Notes: generated by a model not told the origin, from the letters alone. DNA of 64,000 nucleotides from Paracoccus luteus (GCF_004522155.1 NZ_SDEA01000004.1:186001-250000); one strand, 5' to 3'. Counted from the stretch's first letter, positions 37,198 through 47,361 are shown. Translations and numbers: made by a program.

Positions 37198-37809
37198 ATG
37201 GACGCGATCACCCTGCCGCAGCTGGCGCTGTTCGTGGCCACGCTGGGCCTTGCCATCGTCTCGCCCGGCCCCGCGATCATCGCGGCCAGCCAGTCGGCCG
37301 CGTCGCGCGGGCGGCGCGCGTCGATGCCCTATGCGATGGGGCTGGCTGTCGGGGCGTCGCTGTGGTGCCTGTTTGCGCTGTTCGGGCTGACGGTGCTGTT
37401 TCGCTGGATGCCGTCGCTGTTCGTCGCGCTGAAGATCCTGGGCGGCATCTATCTGCTGTGGATCGCGTTCCAGATGTGGCGCCACGCCGCCGACCCACTG
37501 GACATGGCGGGCGAGACGGTCAGCGGCCCCGGATTCGCGCGCGGCGTGGCGCTGAACCTGTCCAACCCCAAGCCCGCGCTGTTCTATTCGGCAGTCATCA
37601 TGTCCGTCTTTCCGTCGCTGCACGGCGCGGCCCCGGCGGTCGTCTATGGGGTTGCCCTGGCGGTCGAGCTGGGGTTTTACGCGGCCGTGACGGCTTTGAT
37701 GTCGACCGGACCCGTCCGGCGGCGCTATTACGGCGCAAAGACATGGATCGACCGCATCGCGGGCGCGCTGATCGGCGCGCTGGGGCTGTCGCTGATCCTG
37801 CGCCACTGA
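37198..37809 (+). CDS. LysE/RhtB-family exporter
   Basis: The 203 residues form six hydrophobic helices with the family opening [29 protein letters not shown] (in parts) and [17 protein letters not shown]. This family exports amino acids such as lysine, homoserine or threonine. The substrate cannot be deduced. It lies 33 bases after fabI and 11 before gpt. Confidence 0.92.
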   Translation: MDAITLPQLALFVATLGLAIVSPGPAIIAASQSAASRGRRASMPYAMGLAVGASLWCLFALFGLTVLFRWMPSLFVALKILGGIYLLWIAFQMWRHAADPLDMAGETVSGPGFARGVALNLSNPKPALFYSAVIMSVFPSLHGAAPAVVYGVALAVELGFYAAVTALMSTGPVRRRYYGAKTWIDRIAGALIGALGLSLILRH

Positions 37810-37820
37810 AAGGAACGCCA

Positions 37821-38336
37821 ATGGCCAAGACCCCGTCGGACCGCCTGCCCCATGAAAAGGGCTTTCACGTCAGCTGGGACCAGCTGCACAGGGATGCCCG
37901 CGCGCTGGCATGGCGGCTGGACGGACATGGGCCGGCGGACGGCGACTGGAAGGCGGTCGTGGCGATCACCCGCGGCGGCATGGTGCCCGCGATGATCGTG
38001 GCGCGCGAACTGGATATCCGCACGATCGACACGATCAGCGTGAAGTCCTATCGCAAGGGCGAGCAGGGATCGCTGGCCGTGCTGAAATCGCCCGACGCCG
38101 AACTGATGGGCGACGGCGATGGCGTGCTGGTCGTCGACGATCTGGTCGATTCAGGCCGCACGCTGGAACTGGTGCGCTCCATGTTCCCGCGCGCCCATCT
38201 GGCCACCGTCTATGCCAAGCCCAAGGGCAAGCCGATGGTGGAAACCTACGTGACCGAGGTCAGCCAGGACACCTGGATCTTTTTCCCCTGGGACATGGCG
38301 CTGCAATACGTCGAACCCTATCGCGGCACCGACTGA
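37821..38336 (+). CDS. gpt: xanthine/guanine phosphoribosyltransferase
   Basis: The 171 residues include the PRPP-binding loop [18 protein letters not shown], an early [19 protein letters not shown] and [11 protein letters not shown], all typical of Gpt, which salvages xanthine and guanine. AAGGAACG precedes the ATG. A strong hairpin closes the unit. Confidence 0.95.
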   Translation: MAKTPSDRLPHEKGFHVSWDQLHRDARALAWRLDGHGPADGDWKAVVAITRGGMVPAMIVARELDIRTIDTISVKSYRKGEQGSLAVLKSPDAELMGDGDGVLVVDDLVDSGRTLELVRSMFPRAHLATVYAKPKGKPMVETYVTEVSQDTWIFFPWDMALQYVEPYRGTD

Positions 38337-38346
38337 GGGGTGGGCG

Positions 38347-38370
38347 GGCGCGGCCGATGCCGGCCGCGCC
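38347..38370 (+). terminator. gpt terminator, possibly bidirectional
   Basis: GGCGCGGCCG (38347-38356) pairs perfectly with CGGCCGCGCC (38361-38370) over an ATGC loop, 10 bases after the gpt stop. It can also end the leftward transcript of the small genes that follow. Confidence 0.7.
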
Positions 38371-38412
38371 AATTGGGGGCACGAGACCGCAGCCGGCCCC
38401 TGCCCGGCAGTC

Positions 38413-38583
38413 TCAGCCGGTGGCCTTGTCGCTTTTTGCGGGCGGCGCGTCACCCTTGGCCGTGTCCGGGTCGCGGATGGCGGCGTCCTGCACGGATTGC
38501 TGGCGCTTGTTGCGCTCGGCCTCCTCGGCGGTGACGTCTCGGGGGGGCGCATAGCCGTTGCGCTCGAACGATTGGTTGGGCAT
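38413..38583 (-). CDS. 56-residue hydrophilic protein, unrecognised
   Basis: The frame reads MPNQSFERNGYAPPRDV and then a helical charged stretch EEAERNKRQQSVQDAA, ending PPAKSDKATG. AAGGAG stands about seven bases before the ATG. There are no Cys residues and no membrane or signal segment. Codon use is normal for the region. The strong ribosome site is the main reason to accept it as a gene. Confidence 0.7.
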   Translation of the reverse strand: MPNQSFERNGYAPPRDVTAEEAERNKRQQSVQDAAIRDPDTAKGDAPPAKSDKATG

Positions 38584-38600
38584 GGGGATCTCCTTTTCCT

Positions 38601-38789
38601 TCAGGCGCCGACGTCGTCGGGGCCGCGCGGCTCGGTGGGCATGGTGCCGTTGGCGGGGATGCCGTCCTGTTCCGCCTCGCCCTTGTATTCGTTCTGCAGG
38701 ATCGACGGGTCCGCGCCGGATTCGCCCCGCTTGTCATCGCTGATCGCGTGGCGCGGCTGCGTCGGTTCGTTTTCGGGGTCTGGCTTCAT
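38601..38789 (-). CDS. 62-residue acidic protein, unrecognised
   Basis: It starts MKPDPENEPTQPRHAISDDK and continues GADPSILQNEYKGEAEQDG to PRGPDDVGA. It is acidic, Pro-rich and probably disordered. AGGAGG lies five bases before this ATG, which decides it over an ATG six codons upstream. It is 17 bases from the next small gene on the same strand and likely co-transcribed with it. Confidence 0.72.
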   Translation of the reverse strand: MKPDPENEPTQPRHAISDDKRGESGADPSILQNEYKGEAEQDGIPANGTMPTEPRGPDDVGA

Positions 38790-38905
38790 GATCGCCTCCT
38801 GGGTCATGCAGGCGAAACCAGCGGGGCGCCGCACAGGTTCCGTGGAACCGGGCCGCGTCCCGCACGTTGACCCGACCACGTCACGCGTTTGCGAGGTGAC
38901 TTCGC

Positions 38906-39055
38906 ATGACCAAGGAAATCCGCCGCTATGAGCTGGTCGAGGATACCAGCGACGAGGAAGCGGGCAAGATGAAGGCCCAGATGCGCGTCGAAGAGGCGCA
39001 GCGGCTGCGCCGCGCCCGCCAGGAGCAGACCGCCAAGGCCGCCTCGGCGCGCTGA
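38906..39055 (+). CDS. 49-residue charged helical protein, unrecognised
   Basis: It reads MTKEIRRYELVEDTSDEEAG and then a continuous amphipathic helix MKAQMRVEEAQRLRRARQ to the end. GAGGTG lies eight bases before the ATG. It diverges from the two small minus-strand genes, with a 116-base promoter interval between them. Function is unknown, and the protein may bind a partner through its helix. Confidence 0.65.
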   Translation: MTKEIRRYELVEDTSDEEAGKMKAQMRVEEAQRLRRARQEQTAKAASAR

Positions 39056-39073
39056 CGCGGGCCTCAGATCAGC

Positions 39074-40576
39074 CTAGCCGTTGCCCCGCACGAAACGGGC
39101 CGCGCCCTCGGCGGCGCGGATCATCGCCTTGGATTTGTGGACACATTCCTGGTATTCCAGTTCGGGCACGCTGTCATAGACGACACCGCCGCCCGACTGG
39201 ACATACAGCGTGTCGTCCTTGACTACCCCGGTGCGCAGCGCGATGCACATGTCCATCTCGCCGTTGGCGGCGAAATAGCCGACTGCGCCGCCATAGATGC
39301 CGCGCTTCTCCGGCTCCAGCTCGTCGATGATCTGCATTGCGCGCACCTTGGGCGCGCCGCTGACCGTCCCCGCCGGCAGCCCCGCCAGCAGCGCCGACAG
39401 CGCGTCCTCGCCCTCGCGCAGCTCGCCCACGACGTTGCTGACGATATGCATGACGTGGCTGTATCGTTCGATGATGAACTGTTCGGTCGGGCGCACGGTG
39501 CCGATGCGGGCGACCCGGCCCACGTCGTTGCGCCCCAGATCCAGCAGCATCAGATGCTCGGCCAGTTCCTTCTCGTCGGCCAGCAGGTCGGCCTCGTTCG
39601 CGCGGTCCTCCTCGGGCGTGGCGCCGCGGGGGCGGGTGCCGGCGATGGGGCGGATCGTCACTTCGCCCTCGCGCAGGCGGACCAGTATCTCGGGCGAGGC
39701 GCCGACGATCTGAAAGCCGCCCATGTTCAGGAAGAACATGAAGGGCGAGGGGTTCGTCCGCCGCAGGCTGCGATACAGCGCGAACGGCGGCAGCGGAAAG
39801 TCGATGGCCCACCGCTGCGACGGCACGACCTGGAAGATGTCGCCCGCGCGGATGTAATCCTTGGCCTTTTCCACCGCGGCCAGATAATCGGCGTGGGCAA
39901 AGTTCGACCGCGGCTGGCCGATCGCGCCGCCCCGCCCCAGCGCGCGCGGCTCGGCCGGCTGGCGGTCCAGCGACCGCAGCGCCTCCATCACCCGCTCGGC
40001 CGCCTGGGCATAGGCGGCGCGGGCGGGCACCGCCGGATCGTGCCAGGCGGGTGCGCACAAGGTCACCTCGCCCTTGACGCCGTCCAGCACGGCCACGACC
40101 GACGGGCGCAGCAGCATTGCGTCGGGCACGCCGATCGGGTCGGGGTTCACGTCCGGCAGATGTTCCACCAGCCGGATCATGTCATAGCCCAGATAGCCGA
40201 ACAGCCCCGCCGCGACCGGGGGCACGCCGTCCGGCATCTCGATCCGGCTTTCGGCGATCAGCGCGCGCAGGCTGTCCAGCGCCGGGCGCGGATCGTCGCT
40301 GAACGCCTCGGCATAGCGCGCCTCGCGGTTGATCCGCGCGCGGCCGTCCCGGCATTCCCATACCAGGTCGGGCTTCATGCCGACGATGGAATAGCGGCCG
40401 CGCACCTCGCCCCCGGTGACGCTTTCCAGCACGAAGGACAGCGGCTCGGCCTCGGCCAGCTTCAGCATCAGGCTGACGGGCGTGTCCAGGTCGGCGGCCA
40501 GCCGCAGCGTCACCAGCTGGTTGCGGCCTTCGGCCCAGCCCTGCTTGAACCCGGCAAAGTCGGGCGACAGGTCCAT
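39074..40576 (-). CDS. trpE: anthranilate synthase component I
   Basis: The 500 residues contain the feedback-site motif FVLESVTGG, GDIFQVVPSQRW, PSPFMFFLNMGGFQIVGASPE, the IAGTRPRG turn and LDLGRNDVGRV of the chorismate-binding domain. With TrpG it converts chorismate and glutamine to anthranilate. Its ATG shares one base with the stop of the preceding foldase gene (TGATG), giving tight coupling. trpG lies 4.4 kb away on the other strand rather than next to it. A GTG one codon earlier is an alternative start. Confidence 0.96.
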   Translation of the reverse strand: MDLSPDFAGFKQGWAEGRNQLVTLRLAADLDTPVSLMLKLAEAEPLSFVLESVTGGEVRGRYSIVGMKPDLVWECRDGRARINREARYAEAFSDDPRPALDSLRALIAESRIEMPDGVPPVAAGLFGYLGYDMIRLVEHLPDVNPDPIGVPDAMLLRPSVVAVLDGVKGEVTLCAPAWHDPAVPARAAYAQAAERVMEALRSLDRQPAEPRALGRGGAIGQPRSNFAHADYLAAVEKAKDYIRAGDIFQVVPSQRWAIDFPLPPFALYRSLRRTNPSPFMFFLNMGGFQIVGASPEILVRLREGEVTIRPIAGTRPRGATPEEDRANEADLLADEKELAEHLMLLDLGRNDVGRVARIGTVRPTEQFIIERYSHVMHIVSNVVGELREGEDALSALLAGLPAGTVSGAPKVRAMQIIDELEPEKRGIYGGAVGYFAANGEMDMCIALRTGVVKDDTLYVQSGGGVVYDSVPELEYQECVHKSKAMIRAAEGAARFVRGNG

Positions 40577-42462
40577 CACTGGATCCGGGCGTTGGCGGCG
40601 TTCAGCGCCGACTGGTTCAGCGTGACCCCGTGCGACACCTGAAGCGCGCGGGCATAGGCGTCGAACAGATCGGCCTGCAGCGACTCCGTCAGCCGGTTGC
40701 CGACGCCATCGACGACGCGCTGCGCCTCGTCCACGGTCAGGTCGGCGGGGATGATGCGGTCAAGGCGGACAAGGAAGACCCGGTTCTCGGCCTCGACCAC
40801 GGCGATCTCGCCCGGCTCTTTCAGGCGAAAGGCGTGGCTGACGACGTCGCCGGGCACGCCCTCGATGGCGCCGTCGCGTTCAAGCCCGGCCACGGGGACC
40901 AGCGTCGCGGCGGGGGCCGGGACCGCGGCGGCGCCATCTGCCGGAGCGGGCGCGGGCGCGTCCGATTCCAGCGCCATGCGGCGATCTTCGCCCAGGGATT
41001 TCAGCAGCCGCCCGGTCTCGGCCTGCGTCCAGTCCTCAAGCACGCGGTCGCGCACCTGATCGAACGGGATCAGCGCAGGGGGCACAAGGCTGTCCAGCCG
41101 CAGCGCAAAGACCCCGCCGTCGTCCAGCTGGTAAAGCTGGGGAAAGTCCTCGGCGGTCAGGGCGCGGGCGCGTTCGCGAAACGCCTGATAGGCGGCGATC
41201 CCCTCGGACGGGGTGTCGGCGGAATAGTCGATGCTGCCGATCTGCATGGGCGTCGCGCCCGGCATGTCCTCAAGCGTGGCGCCGCCGGCCAGCAGATCCT
41301 CGAACTGGGGGGCCTGCTCCTCGATCACGCGCCGGGCGCGGTCGGCGGCGGCCTCGGCCCGCAGGTCGGGGACGGCCTGTTCATAGGTGATGTTGGCGGG
41401 TTCAAGGATCGCGTTCATGGAAAACAGCGTCGGACCCAGGTCGGTCATGAACGGGCCGACGACGCCGGGCTGGTCCAGCGCAAAGACCGCCGCCCCCGCC
41501 GCGCCCAGATCCCCTTCGGCCATTTCGCCCAGGTCGATGTCGGTCAGCTCCAGCCCGCGCAGGTTCGCTTCCTGCTCGAACGAGGACTGGCCCGCGTCGA
41601 TGCGCGCCTTCGCGGCCGTGGCGGCGGCCTCGTCGTTGAAGACCAGCCGTTCGACCATGCGCCGCTCGGGCTGCTGGAACTCGTCGATGCGCTGCTGATA
41701 CAGGTCGCGCAGCGCGGCCTCATCCAGCGTCACGCTGGCCTCCAGCATCTCGGGCGTCAGCCAGACATAGGTGATCTTGCGCGTTTCGGGCGCGGTAAAG
41801 CGGTCGGCGTTGGCCTGGTGCCAGGCGGTCAGCGTGGCCTCGTCGGGGGTGGCGACCGGCGCGGGCAGGTCAGCGGCGGTCAGCTCGTCCCAGGCGATGT
41901 CGCGGCGTTCCAGCAGCCAGCCTGCGGTGCGGTCGCGCATCGTCTCGGCGCCGGTGACGCCGCCCACCACGGCGCGCTGCAGGATCAGGCGGGCCTCGTC
42001 CATGCGGACGTCGCCCTCGAACTCGGCCTCGCTCAGCCCCTCGCGGCGCAGCAGGTCGGTATAGCGGGCGCGGTCGAACTGGCCGGACGGGGTCTGGAAG
42101 CCCGGCGCGGCGACGATCTGGCGGGCGACCGCCTCGTCGCCCACGGACAGGCCCAGCTGGCGGGCCTCGTCCTCAAGCGCGGCGGCGGTGAACAGGCGCG
42201 CCTGCGCCGATTGCGGCACGCCCAAGGCGCGCGCGGTTTCGGCCGTCACCGGCTGGCCGGTCTGCGCGGAAAACGCCTGCATCTCGGACTGGATGGCGCG
42301 CAGATAATCGTCGGTGCCGACCGAGGTATCGCCCACCGCCCCGATCGCGGCAGTCGAGCTGCCCGAAAAGCTGGTGACGCCAAAGCCGCCCAGCCCCAGC
42401 AGCAGCATCCCCATGAGTAGCCACACCACGGTTGATTTGCCCTTGGTCCGCAGGCTGCCCAT
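40576..42462 (-). CDS. PpiD-like peptidyl-prolyl isomerase/periplasmic foldase
   Basis: The 628 residues have a short basic N-terminus, one membrane anchor (VVWLLMGMLLLGLGGFGV) and a large periplasmic part. That part consists of a SurA_N-like helical domain (residues about 40-170), a parvulin-type middle (FTAPETRKITYVWLTPEML onward) and helical ends. PpiD helps outer-membrane and secreted proteins leave the Sec channel. Parvulin domains in this group are often degenerate, so isomerase activity is uncertain. Overlap with trpE follows a known alphaproteobacterial arrangement. Confidence 0.88.
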   Translation of the reverse strand: MGSLRTKGKSTVVWLLMGMLLLGLGGFGVTSFSGSSTAAIGAVGDTSVGTDDYLRAIQSEMQAFSAQTGQPVTAETARALGVPQSAQARLFTAAALEDEARQLGLSVGDEAVARQIVAAPGFQTPSGQFDRARYTDLLRREGLSEAEFEGDVRMDEARLILQRAVVGGVTGAETMRDRTAGWLLERRDIAWDELTAADLPAPVATPDEATLTAWHQANADRFTAPETRKITYVWLTPEMLEASVTLDEAALRDLYQQRIDEFQQPERRMVERLVFNDEAAATAAKARIDAGQSSFEQEANLRGLELTDIDLGEMAEGDLGAAGAAVFALDQPGVVGPFMTDLGPTLFSMNAILEPANITYEQAVPDLRAEAAADRARRVIEEQAPQFEDLLAGGATLEDMPGATPMQIGSIDYSADTPSEGIAAYQAFRERARALTAEDFPQLYQLDDGGVFALRLDSLVPPALIPFDQVRDRVLEDWTQAETGRLLKSLGEDRRMALESDAPAPAPADGAAAVPAPAATLVPVAGLERDGAIEGVPGDVVSHAFRLKEPGEIAVVEAENRVFLVRLDRIIPADLTVDEAQRVVDGVGNRLTESLQADLFDAYARALQVSHGVTLNQSALNAANARIQ

Positions 42463-42559
42463 GTCCGTCCCCTCGTCCTTGGCCGCTGTCCGACCCTTTT
42501 CGTCGCGCCGTGTTTAGGCCGCGCCTTGCGGGGCAGCAAGACCAAGCGCGGCGCGGCGG

Positions 42560-43741
42560 TCAGGCGCGGAACGCGGCCAGACGGTCGGCCAGCGCCGCGA
42601 TGCCGCCGGCATCCACGTTGGCAAAGGCGATGCGCAGGTGGCGCGCGCCGTCCGGGTCGTCTGCCGGCATGAACATCGTGCCCGGCAGCAGCAGGACGCC
42701 CGCCTCGGCCACCAGCCGGCGGCCAAGGTCCGACGAGGGGATGTCGAACGGGTGCCGCACCCACGCGAAATAGGCGCCGCAGCCCATGACCTGCCAGCCG
42801 GGCAGCGCGGTCATGGCGCGCGCCGTGGCGTCCCGGCGCGCCAGGATCTCGGCGCGCTCGCCGGCCAGCCAGCCGCCCAGGTTCCGCATCCCCCACAGCG
42901 CGCCGATCTGGCCCAGCTGGCCGGTCGAGATGGAAACCGTGTCCAGGAACTTCTCGACCTCGATCATGCGGTCGGTGCTGGCGATCAGCGCGCCGACGCG
43001 GTGGCCGGTCAGCCGATACGCCTTGGAAAAGCTGTAAAGCTGGATCAGCGTGTCGCCCCAGTCCGGGTCGGTGAACAGATCGTGCGGCGCGCCATCGCGG
43101 CTGTCGAAGTCGCGATAGGTCTCGTCCAGGACCAGCGCCAGCCCGCGCGTGCGCGCCAGTTCGGCGAAACCGCGCACCACCTCGGGCGGGTATTCCGCGC
43201 CCGAGGGGTTGTTGGGGCTGACCAGCACGATGGCCCGCGTGCGGTCGGAAATCAGCGCGGCCGCCCTGCCCGGGTCCGGCACCATCCCCGGCCCGCAGGG
43301 CAGCGGCACGACCCGCACCCCCTGCATGTCCAGCCACATCTTGTGGTTGAAATACCACGGCACGGGCACGATCACCTCGTCCCCCGCCCGCGCCAGCGTC
43401 GCCATCGCGGCGCAGAATGCCTGGTTGCATCCCTGCGTGATCGCGACATTCGCAGGCTCGACCCGGCCCCCATAGGCGCGCGACCAGTCCGCCGCGACCT
43501 GCGCGCGCAGGTCGGCATTGCCCAGCACCGGGCCGTAAAGATGCGCCTCGGCCCGGTCCAGCGCGGCGTCGGCGATGGCCCGGCGCAGCGGTTCGGGCGG
43601 CGGATCGACGGGCGCGGCCTGGCTGACGTTGATCAGCGGGCGATCGGGCGGAAAGGTGACGCCCTCAAGCCAGCGCCGCGCCTCCATCACCGGGGGGCGG
43701 AAGGTGGCGGCAATCGACGGGTTCAGGGGCAGCATGGGCAT
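42560..43741 (-). CDS. PLP-dependent class I/II aminotransferase
   Basis: The 393 residues belong to fold type I. YGPVLGNADLRAQVA and NVAITQGCNQAF bind the cofactor phosphate and ring, SPNNPSGAEYPPEVV and LVLDETYRDF are classical, and the Schiff-base lysine is in SFSKAYRLTGHRVGAL. The substrate is not evident. It could be an aspartate- or aromatic-type enzyme. AAGGAG lies three bases before the first ATG and nine before a second at MLPL, so either start may be used. Confidence 0.9.
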   Translation of the reverse strand: MPMLPLNPSIAATFRPPVMEARRWLEGVTFPPDRPLINVSQAAPVDPPPEPLRRAIADAALDRAEAHLYGPVLGNADLRAQVAADWSRAYGGRVEPANVAITQGCNQAFCAAMATLARAGDEVIVPVPWYFNHKMWLDMQGVRVVPLPCGPGMVPDPGRAAALISDRTRAIVLVSPNNPSGAEYPPEVVRGFAELARTRGLALVLDETYRDFDSRDGAPHDLFTDPDWGDTLIQLYSFSKAYRLTGHRVGALIASTDRMIEVEKFLDTVSISTGQLGQIGALWGMRNLGGWLAGERAEILARRDATARAMTALPGWQVMGCGAYFAWVRHPFDIPSSDLGRRLVAEAGVLLLPGTMFMPADDPDGARHLRIAFANVDAGGIAALADRLAAFRA

Positions 43742-43751
43742 CGGCTCCTTA

Positions 43752-44825
43752 TCAGGGGCGAAGGTCGGACAGGTCGGGCCGCGCGGTCGGGTCGTCGGCG
43801 GGGGGCGGCAGCGCGGGCACGGCGGCGGGCGGCGCGCTGCCCGGCGCGGGCGGCGCGGCAAGGCCAGCCAGCGGCGCGGGCAGGCGCAGGTCGGGGGCGG
43901 GGCGTGCTGCAGCGGGGCCCGGCTCCGCCGGCCGGGCGGCGAGGGCCGGGCGGGAAGCCCGCGCAGCGACCGGCGGCGTGCCGTCCGGCGGCGCGCCGAC
44001 GCGCCGCGTGGCGTCTTCGCCGTCGCCCCGGACGGCTGCCGCGCTGTCGGACAAACCGCCCTGCGTGGCGGCCTCGCTGCCGTCGCTGGGCAGGCTGGCG
44101 CCAAGACCCGCGTCGCGATCCGAGATATCGCCCGTCCCGGCCGCCTGCGCCGCGACGGGATCACGCCCGCGTTCCGGCAGGCGGTCCAGGGCGGGCACCG
44201 CGACCCGCCCCGGCGGTGCGACGGGGATCGGGGCCTCTGCCGCGGGCGCGGCGGCGAGTTCCGGGCTGTCGGCACCGCGCGCCAATGCGGCGGGTGCGAC
44301 CGGCGTCGCACCGGGGTCGGGCCGGACGGCCGGGGCCGATTGGCGCGCGGGGTGCGTTTCCGGTGCAGCCGGCGCGGCGGCCTGGACGTTCAGCGTCGCC
44401 ACCGTGGGGGCACCCAGCGGCGCGGGCACCCGCGGCTCGTCGTCGGCCGCGCGGCGGAACTCCGATCCGACCGGCTCGGGCAGACGCTCGGACGCGGGGG
44501 CGGGACGGGCTGCATCGGCGGACGGGATGATGGCGTCGTCGGGCGGCGCCGGCACGGGCTGCGCGCGGGCATCCGGCGCGGCGGCAGGCGCAGGCTGACT
44601 GTCGCGCGCATCAGTTGCAGCGGACGCCCGGCCGGGCGGCGCGGCAGCCTCGTCCCGGACCGGTCCGGCGAGCGGCGCGGCAGACGGGCCACGGTCTCCG
44701 GCCCCGGCGCTTTCCCCCGGCGCGTCCGGCCGGTCCCTTCCGGCCTCGGGCAGCGCCAGCGACAGGGCGGCCAGCGCCGCCCCGCACATCAGCGTTCCCT
44801 GCACCAGCCCGGTCCAGAATCCCAT
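43752..44825 (-). CDS. Ala/Pro-rich envelope protein, unrecognised
   Basis: The 357 residues start with a membrane or signal segment (MGFWTGLVQGTLMCGAALAALSLALP) and are otherwise low complexity: Ala, Pro, Asp, Arg and Gly make up most of the chain with no folded domain visible. Rhodobacterales have envelope proteins of this start type that continue into a divergent polysaccharide-deacetylase domain. Here the stop comes at DLSDLRP before any such domain, so this may be a truncated relative. It ends 10 bases before the aminotransferase start. Confidence 0.6.
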   Translation of the reverse strand: MGFWTGLVQGTLMCGAALAALSLALPEAGRDRPDAPGESAGAGDRGPSAAPLAGPVRDEAAAPPGRASAATDARDSQPAPAAAPDARAQPVPAPPDDAIIPSADAARPAPASERLPEPVGSEFRRAADDEPRVPAPLGAPTVATLNVQAAAPAAPETHPARQSAPAVRPDPGATPVAPAALARGADSPELAAAPAAEAPIPVAPPGRVAVPALDRLPERGRDPVAAQAAGTGDISDRDAGLGASLPSDGSEAATQGGLSDSAAAVRGDGEDATRRVGAPPDGTPPVAARASRPALAARPAEPGPAAARPAPDLRLPAPLAGLAAPPAPGSAPPAAVPALPPPADDPTARPDLSDLRP

Positions 44826-44957
44826 CGCCTGCGCCCCCGTCCGTCCGGGCGCCGTGCCCGTGCAAATCCGGCGCCGGGGTTGACCCCCCACGCCGCTTTG
44901 GCACATCTATAGCTGACCGCAACAGGCGGTTCACCCCCCCTTGCAAGGCCCCTGCCG

Positions 44958-45611
44958 ATGACCTCCGCGCCGCTGTCGCCCCCGATCGTTCACGCATCCC
45001 GCACCGCCGATGGCGCGCGGATCCTGATGATCGACAATTATGACAGCTTTACCTGGAACCTCGTGCATTACCTGGGCGAGGCGGGCGCGCGGGTCGAGGT
45101 CGTGCGCAACGACGCGCTGACGGTCGAACAGGCGCTGGCGCGGGGCGCATCGGGCATCCTGATCTCTCCCGGACCCTGCGCGCCGGCGCAGGCGGGCATC
45201 ATCGTGCCCCTGATCCGCGCCGCGGCCGATGCGGGCGTGCCGGTGATGGGCGTCTGCCTTGGCCACCAGGCCATCGGCGAGGCGTTCGGTGGTGACGTGA
45301 TCCGCGCCGCCCGCATCGTCCACGGCAAGGTCGACGACATCGGCCACGACGGCACGGGGCTGTTCGCGGGCCTGCCCTCGCCCCTGCGCGCGACGCGCTA
45401 TCACTCGCTGACCGTCGATCCGGCGACGCTGCCCGACGCCCTGCGCGTCACCGCGACGGCGGCCGACGGCACGATCATGGGGCTGGCGCACCGGACCCTG
45501 CCGATCGAAGGGGTGCAGTTCCACCCCGAAAGCATCCGGTCCGAACACGGGCACGCCATGATCCGCAACTTCCTGTCGCGCTGTTCCAACCGGCTGGGGG
45601 CCGCGGCATGA
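44958..45611 (+). CDS. trpG: anthranilate synthase component II (glutamine amidotransferase)
   Basis: The 217 residues carry the class I amidotransferase triad: Cys in [16 protein letters not shown], and His and Glu in [13 protein letters not shown]. The core begins [20 protein letters not shown]. The first 23 or so residues before it are an extra leader, so initiation further downstream is possible. It supplies ammonia to TrpE. It overlaps trpD as ATGA and leads a seven-gene run on this strand. Confidence 0.95.
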   Translation: MTSAPLSPPIVHASRTADGARILMIDNYDSFTWNLVHYLGEAGARVEVVRNDALTVEQALARGASGILISPGPCAPAQAGIIVPLIRAAADAGVPVMGVCLGHQAIGEAFGGDVIRAARIVHGKVDDIGHDGTGLFAGLPSPLRATRYHSLTVDPATLPDALRVTATAADGTIMGLAHRTLPIEGVQFHPESIRSEHGHAMIRNFLSRCSNRLGAAA

Positions 45612-46636
45612 CCGAGGCGCCGACCGACATCCGCCCGCTGATCGGCCTGGCCGCGACCCGCCCGCTGGCCCCGGCCGAAGCCTATGCCGCGTTCGGCGCG
45701 CTGTTCGACGGCGCGGCCACGCCCGCGCAGATCGGCGGGCTGCTGATGGCGATGCGCGTGCGCGGCGAGACGGTGGACGAGATCGCCGCCGCCGTCCGCG
45801 CCATGCGCGTGCGCATGAACCGCATCACCGCGCCCGCCGGCGCCATCGACATCGTCGGCACCGGCGGCGACGGCAAGGGCACGCTGAACATCTCGACCGC
45901 GACGGCGTTTGTCGTGGCGGGCGCGGGCGTGCCGGTGGCCAAGCACGGCAACCGCAACCTGTCGTCAAAATCCGGGTCCGCCGACGCGCTGAGCCATCTG
46001 GGCATCGACGTGCAGGGTGGCGTCGCGCGTGCGCAGGCGGCGCTGGACGCCATCGGGCTGTGTTTCATGATGGCGACGGTGCATCACCCCGCGATGCGCC
46101 ATGTCGGCCCCGCGCGGGCGGAGCTGGGGACGCGCACCATCTTCAACCTGCTGGGTCCGCTGACGAATCCCGCGGACGTGCGCATCCAGCTGACCGGCGC
46201 GTTCGCGCCCCAATGGCTGCGCCCGATGGCCGAGACGCTGCAGGCGCTGGGTTCGCAGGCGGCATGGCTGGTCCACGGCGGCGACGGCACGGACGAGCTG
46301 TCGATTGCCGCGCCGTCGCAGGTAGTGCAGCTGCGCGACGGCGCGATCACCAGCTTCGAGATCGCCCCCGAGGATGCGGGCCTGCCCGTCCACCCGTTCG
46401 AGGCCATCGTGGGCGGCGAGCCCGCGCAGAACGCAGCCGCCCTGCGCGCGCTGCTGGACGGATCGGCGGGCGCCTATCGCGACGCCGTGCTGCTGAACGC
46501 CGCCGCCGCGCTGCTGATCGCCGGGCGCGCGTCGGACCTGCGTCAAGGCGCGGACATCGCGCGCGAATCGATCGATTCCGGTGCCGCCCGCGACCGGCTG
46601 GCGCGGCTGGTGTCCCTGTGCGCGGCACCGGCCTAG
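45608..46636 (+). CDS. trpD: anthranilate phosphoribosyltransferase
   Basis: The 342 residues include the PRPP-binding [35 protein letters not shown], and [25 protein letters not shown] (each in part). The second step of tryptophan synthesis transfers phosphoribose to anthranilate. It overlaps trpG by four bases and the next gene by 19. Confidence 0.97.
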   Translation: MTEAPTDIRPLIGLAATRPLAPAEAYAAFGALFDGAATPAQIGGLLMAMRVRGETVDEIAAAVRAMRVRMNRITAPAGAIDIVGTGGDGKGTLNISTATAFVVAGAGVPVAKHGNRNLSSKSGSADALSHLGIDVQGGVARAQAALDAIGLCFMMATVHHPAMRHVGPARAELGTRTIFNLLGPLTNPADVRIQLTGAFAPQWLRPMAETLQALGSQAAWLVHGGDGTDELSIAAPSQVVQLRDGAITSFEIAPEDAGLPVHPFEAIVGGEPAQNAAALRALLDGSAGAYRDAVLLNAAAALLIAGRASDLRQGADIARESIDSGAARDRLARLVSLCAAPA

Positions 46637-47319
46637 GCGCGGCGCAGGGCGACCTGCCGCTGCCCCTGCCCGGCCGTGGCCCGCAGCCCGCGCCCCCTGC
46701 CGCCTGGTCGCATCTGCCGTTCTTTGCCGACGACTGGCCCACGATCAGCGAGCGGCTGACGGGGGACGACTGGCTGCCCGGCCCCGCCCGCGTCTTTGCG
46801 GCGCTGGACTCGCTGACCCCCGACACGACCCGCGTCGTGATCCTGGGGCAGGATCCCTATCCCACGCCCGGCCATGCCAACGGGCTGGCGTTCTCGGTCA
46901 ACGCGGGCGTGGCGCTGCCGCGCTCGCTGGCCAACATCTATGCCGAACTGGCGGCTGACACGGGTCAGCGCCCGGCGTCGGGCGACCTGTCGCACTGGGC
47001 GTCCCAGGGCGTGCTGCTGATGAACACCGCGCTGTCCGTTGCGCCCGGCAACGCGGGCGCCCATGCCCGCTGGGGTTGGGACCGGCTGGCCCGGCAGGCC
47101 ATCGCCGCCGCACAGGCGCACCGGCCGCTGGCGTTCGTGCTGTGGGGCGCACACGCGCAGGCGGCGGTGCGAGGGCTGCCCCGCGCGGACGATCTGGTGA
47201 TCGCCAGCGCCCACCCGTCGCCGCTGTCGGCGCGGCGGGGGTTCTTCGGCTCGCGACCGTTTTCGCGGGTGAACGCGTGGCTGGCGGCGCGCGGCGAGAC
47301 GCCCGTGCGCTGGGGGTGA
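46618..47319 (+). CDS. ung: uracil-DNA glycosylase
   Basis: The 233 residues contain the family-1 UDG motifs: catalytic [21 protein letters not shown] with the base Asp, [15 protein letters not shown], and the DNA-insertion loop [15 protein letters not shown]. It removes uracil from DNA. There is no ATG near the N-terminus. A GTG overlapping the end of trpD is the best start and gives a normal length. Its insertion between trpD and trpC is odd for function but tight in spacing. Confidence 0.93.
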   Translation: MRGTGLGAAQGDLPLPLPGRGPQPAPPAAWSHLPFFADDWPTISERLTGDDWLPGPARVFAALDSLTPDTTRVVILGQDPYPTPGHANGLAFSVNAGVALPRSLANIYAELAADTGQRPASGDLSHWASQGVLLMNTALSVAPGNAGAHARWGWDRLARQAIAAAQAHRPLAFVLWGAHAQAAVRGLPRADDLVIASAHPSPLSARRGFFGSRPFSRVNAWLAARGETPVRWG

Positions 47320-47361
47320 TCCCGGTTGCACCGCAGGCCGCGGCGGGCCACAACCGGACGC

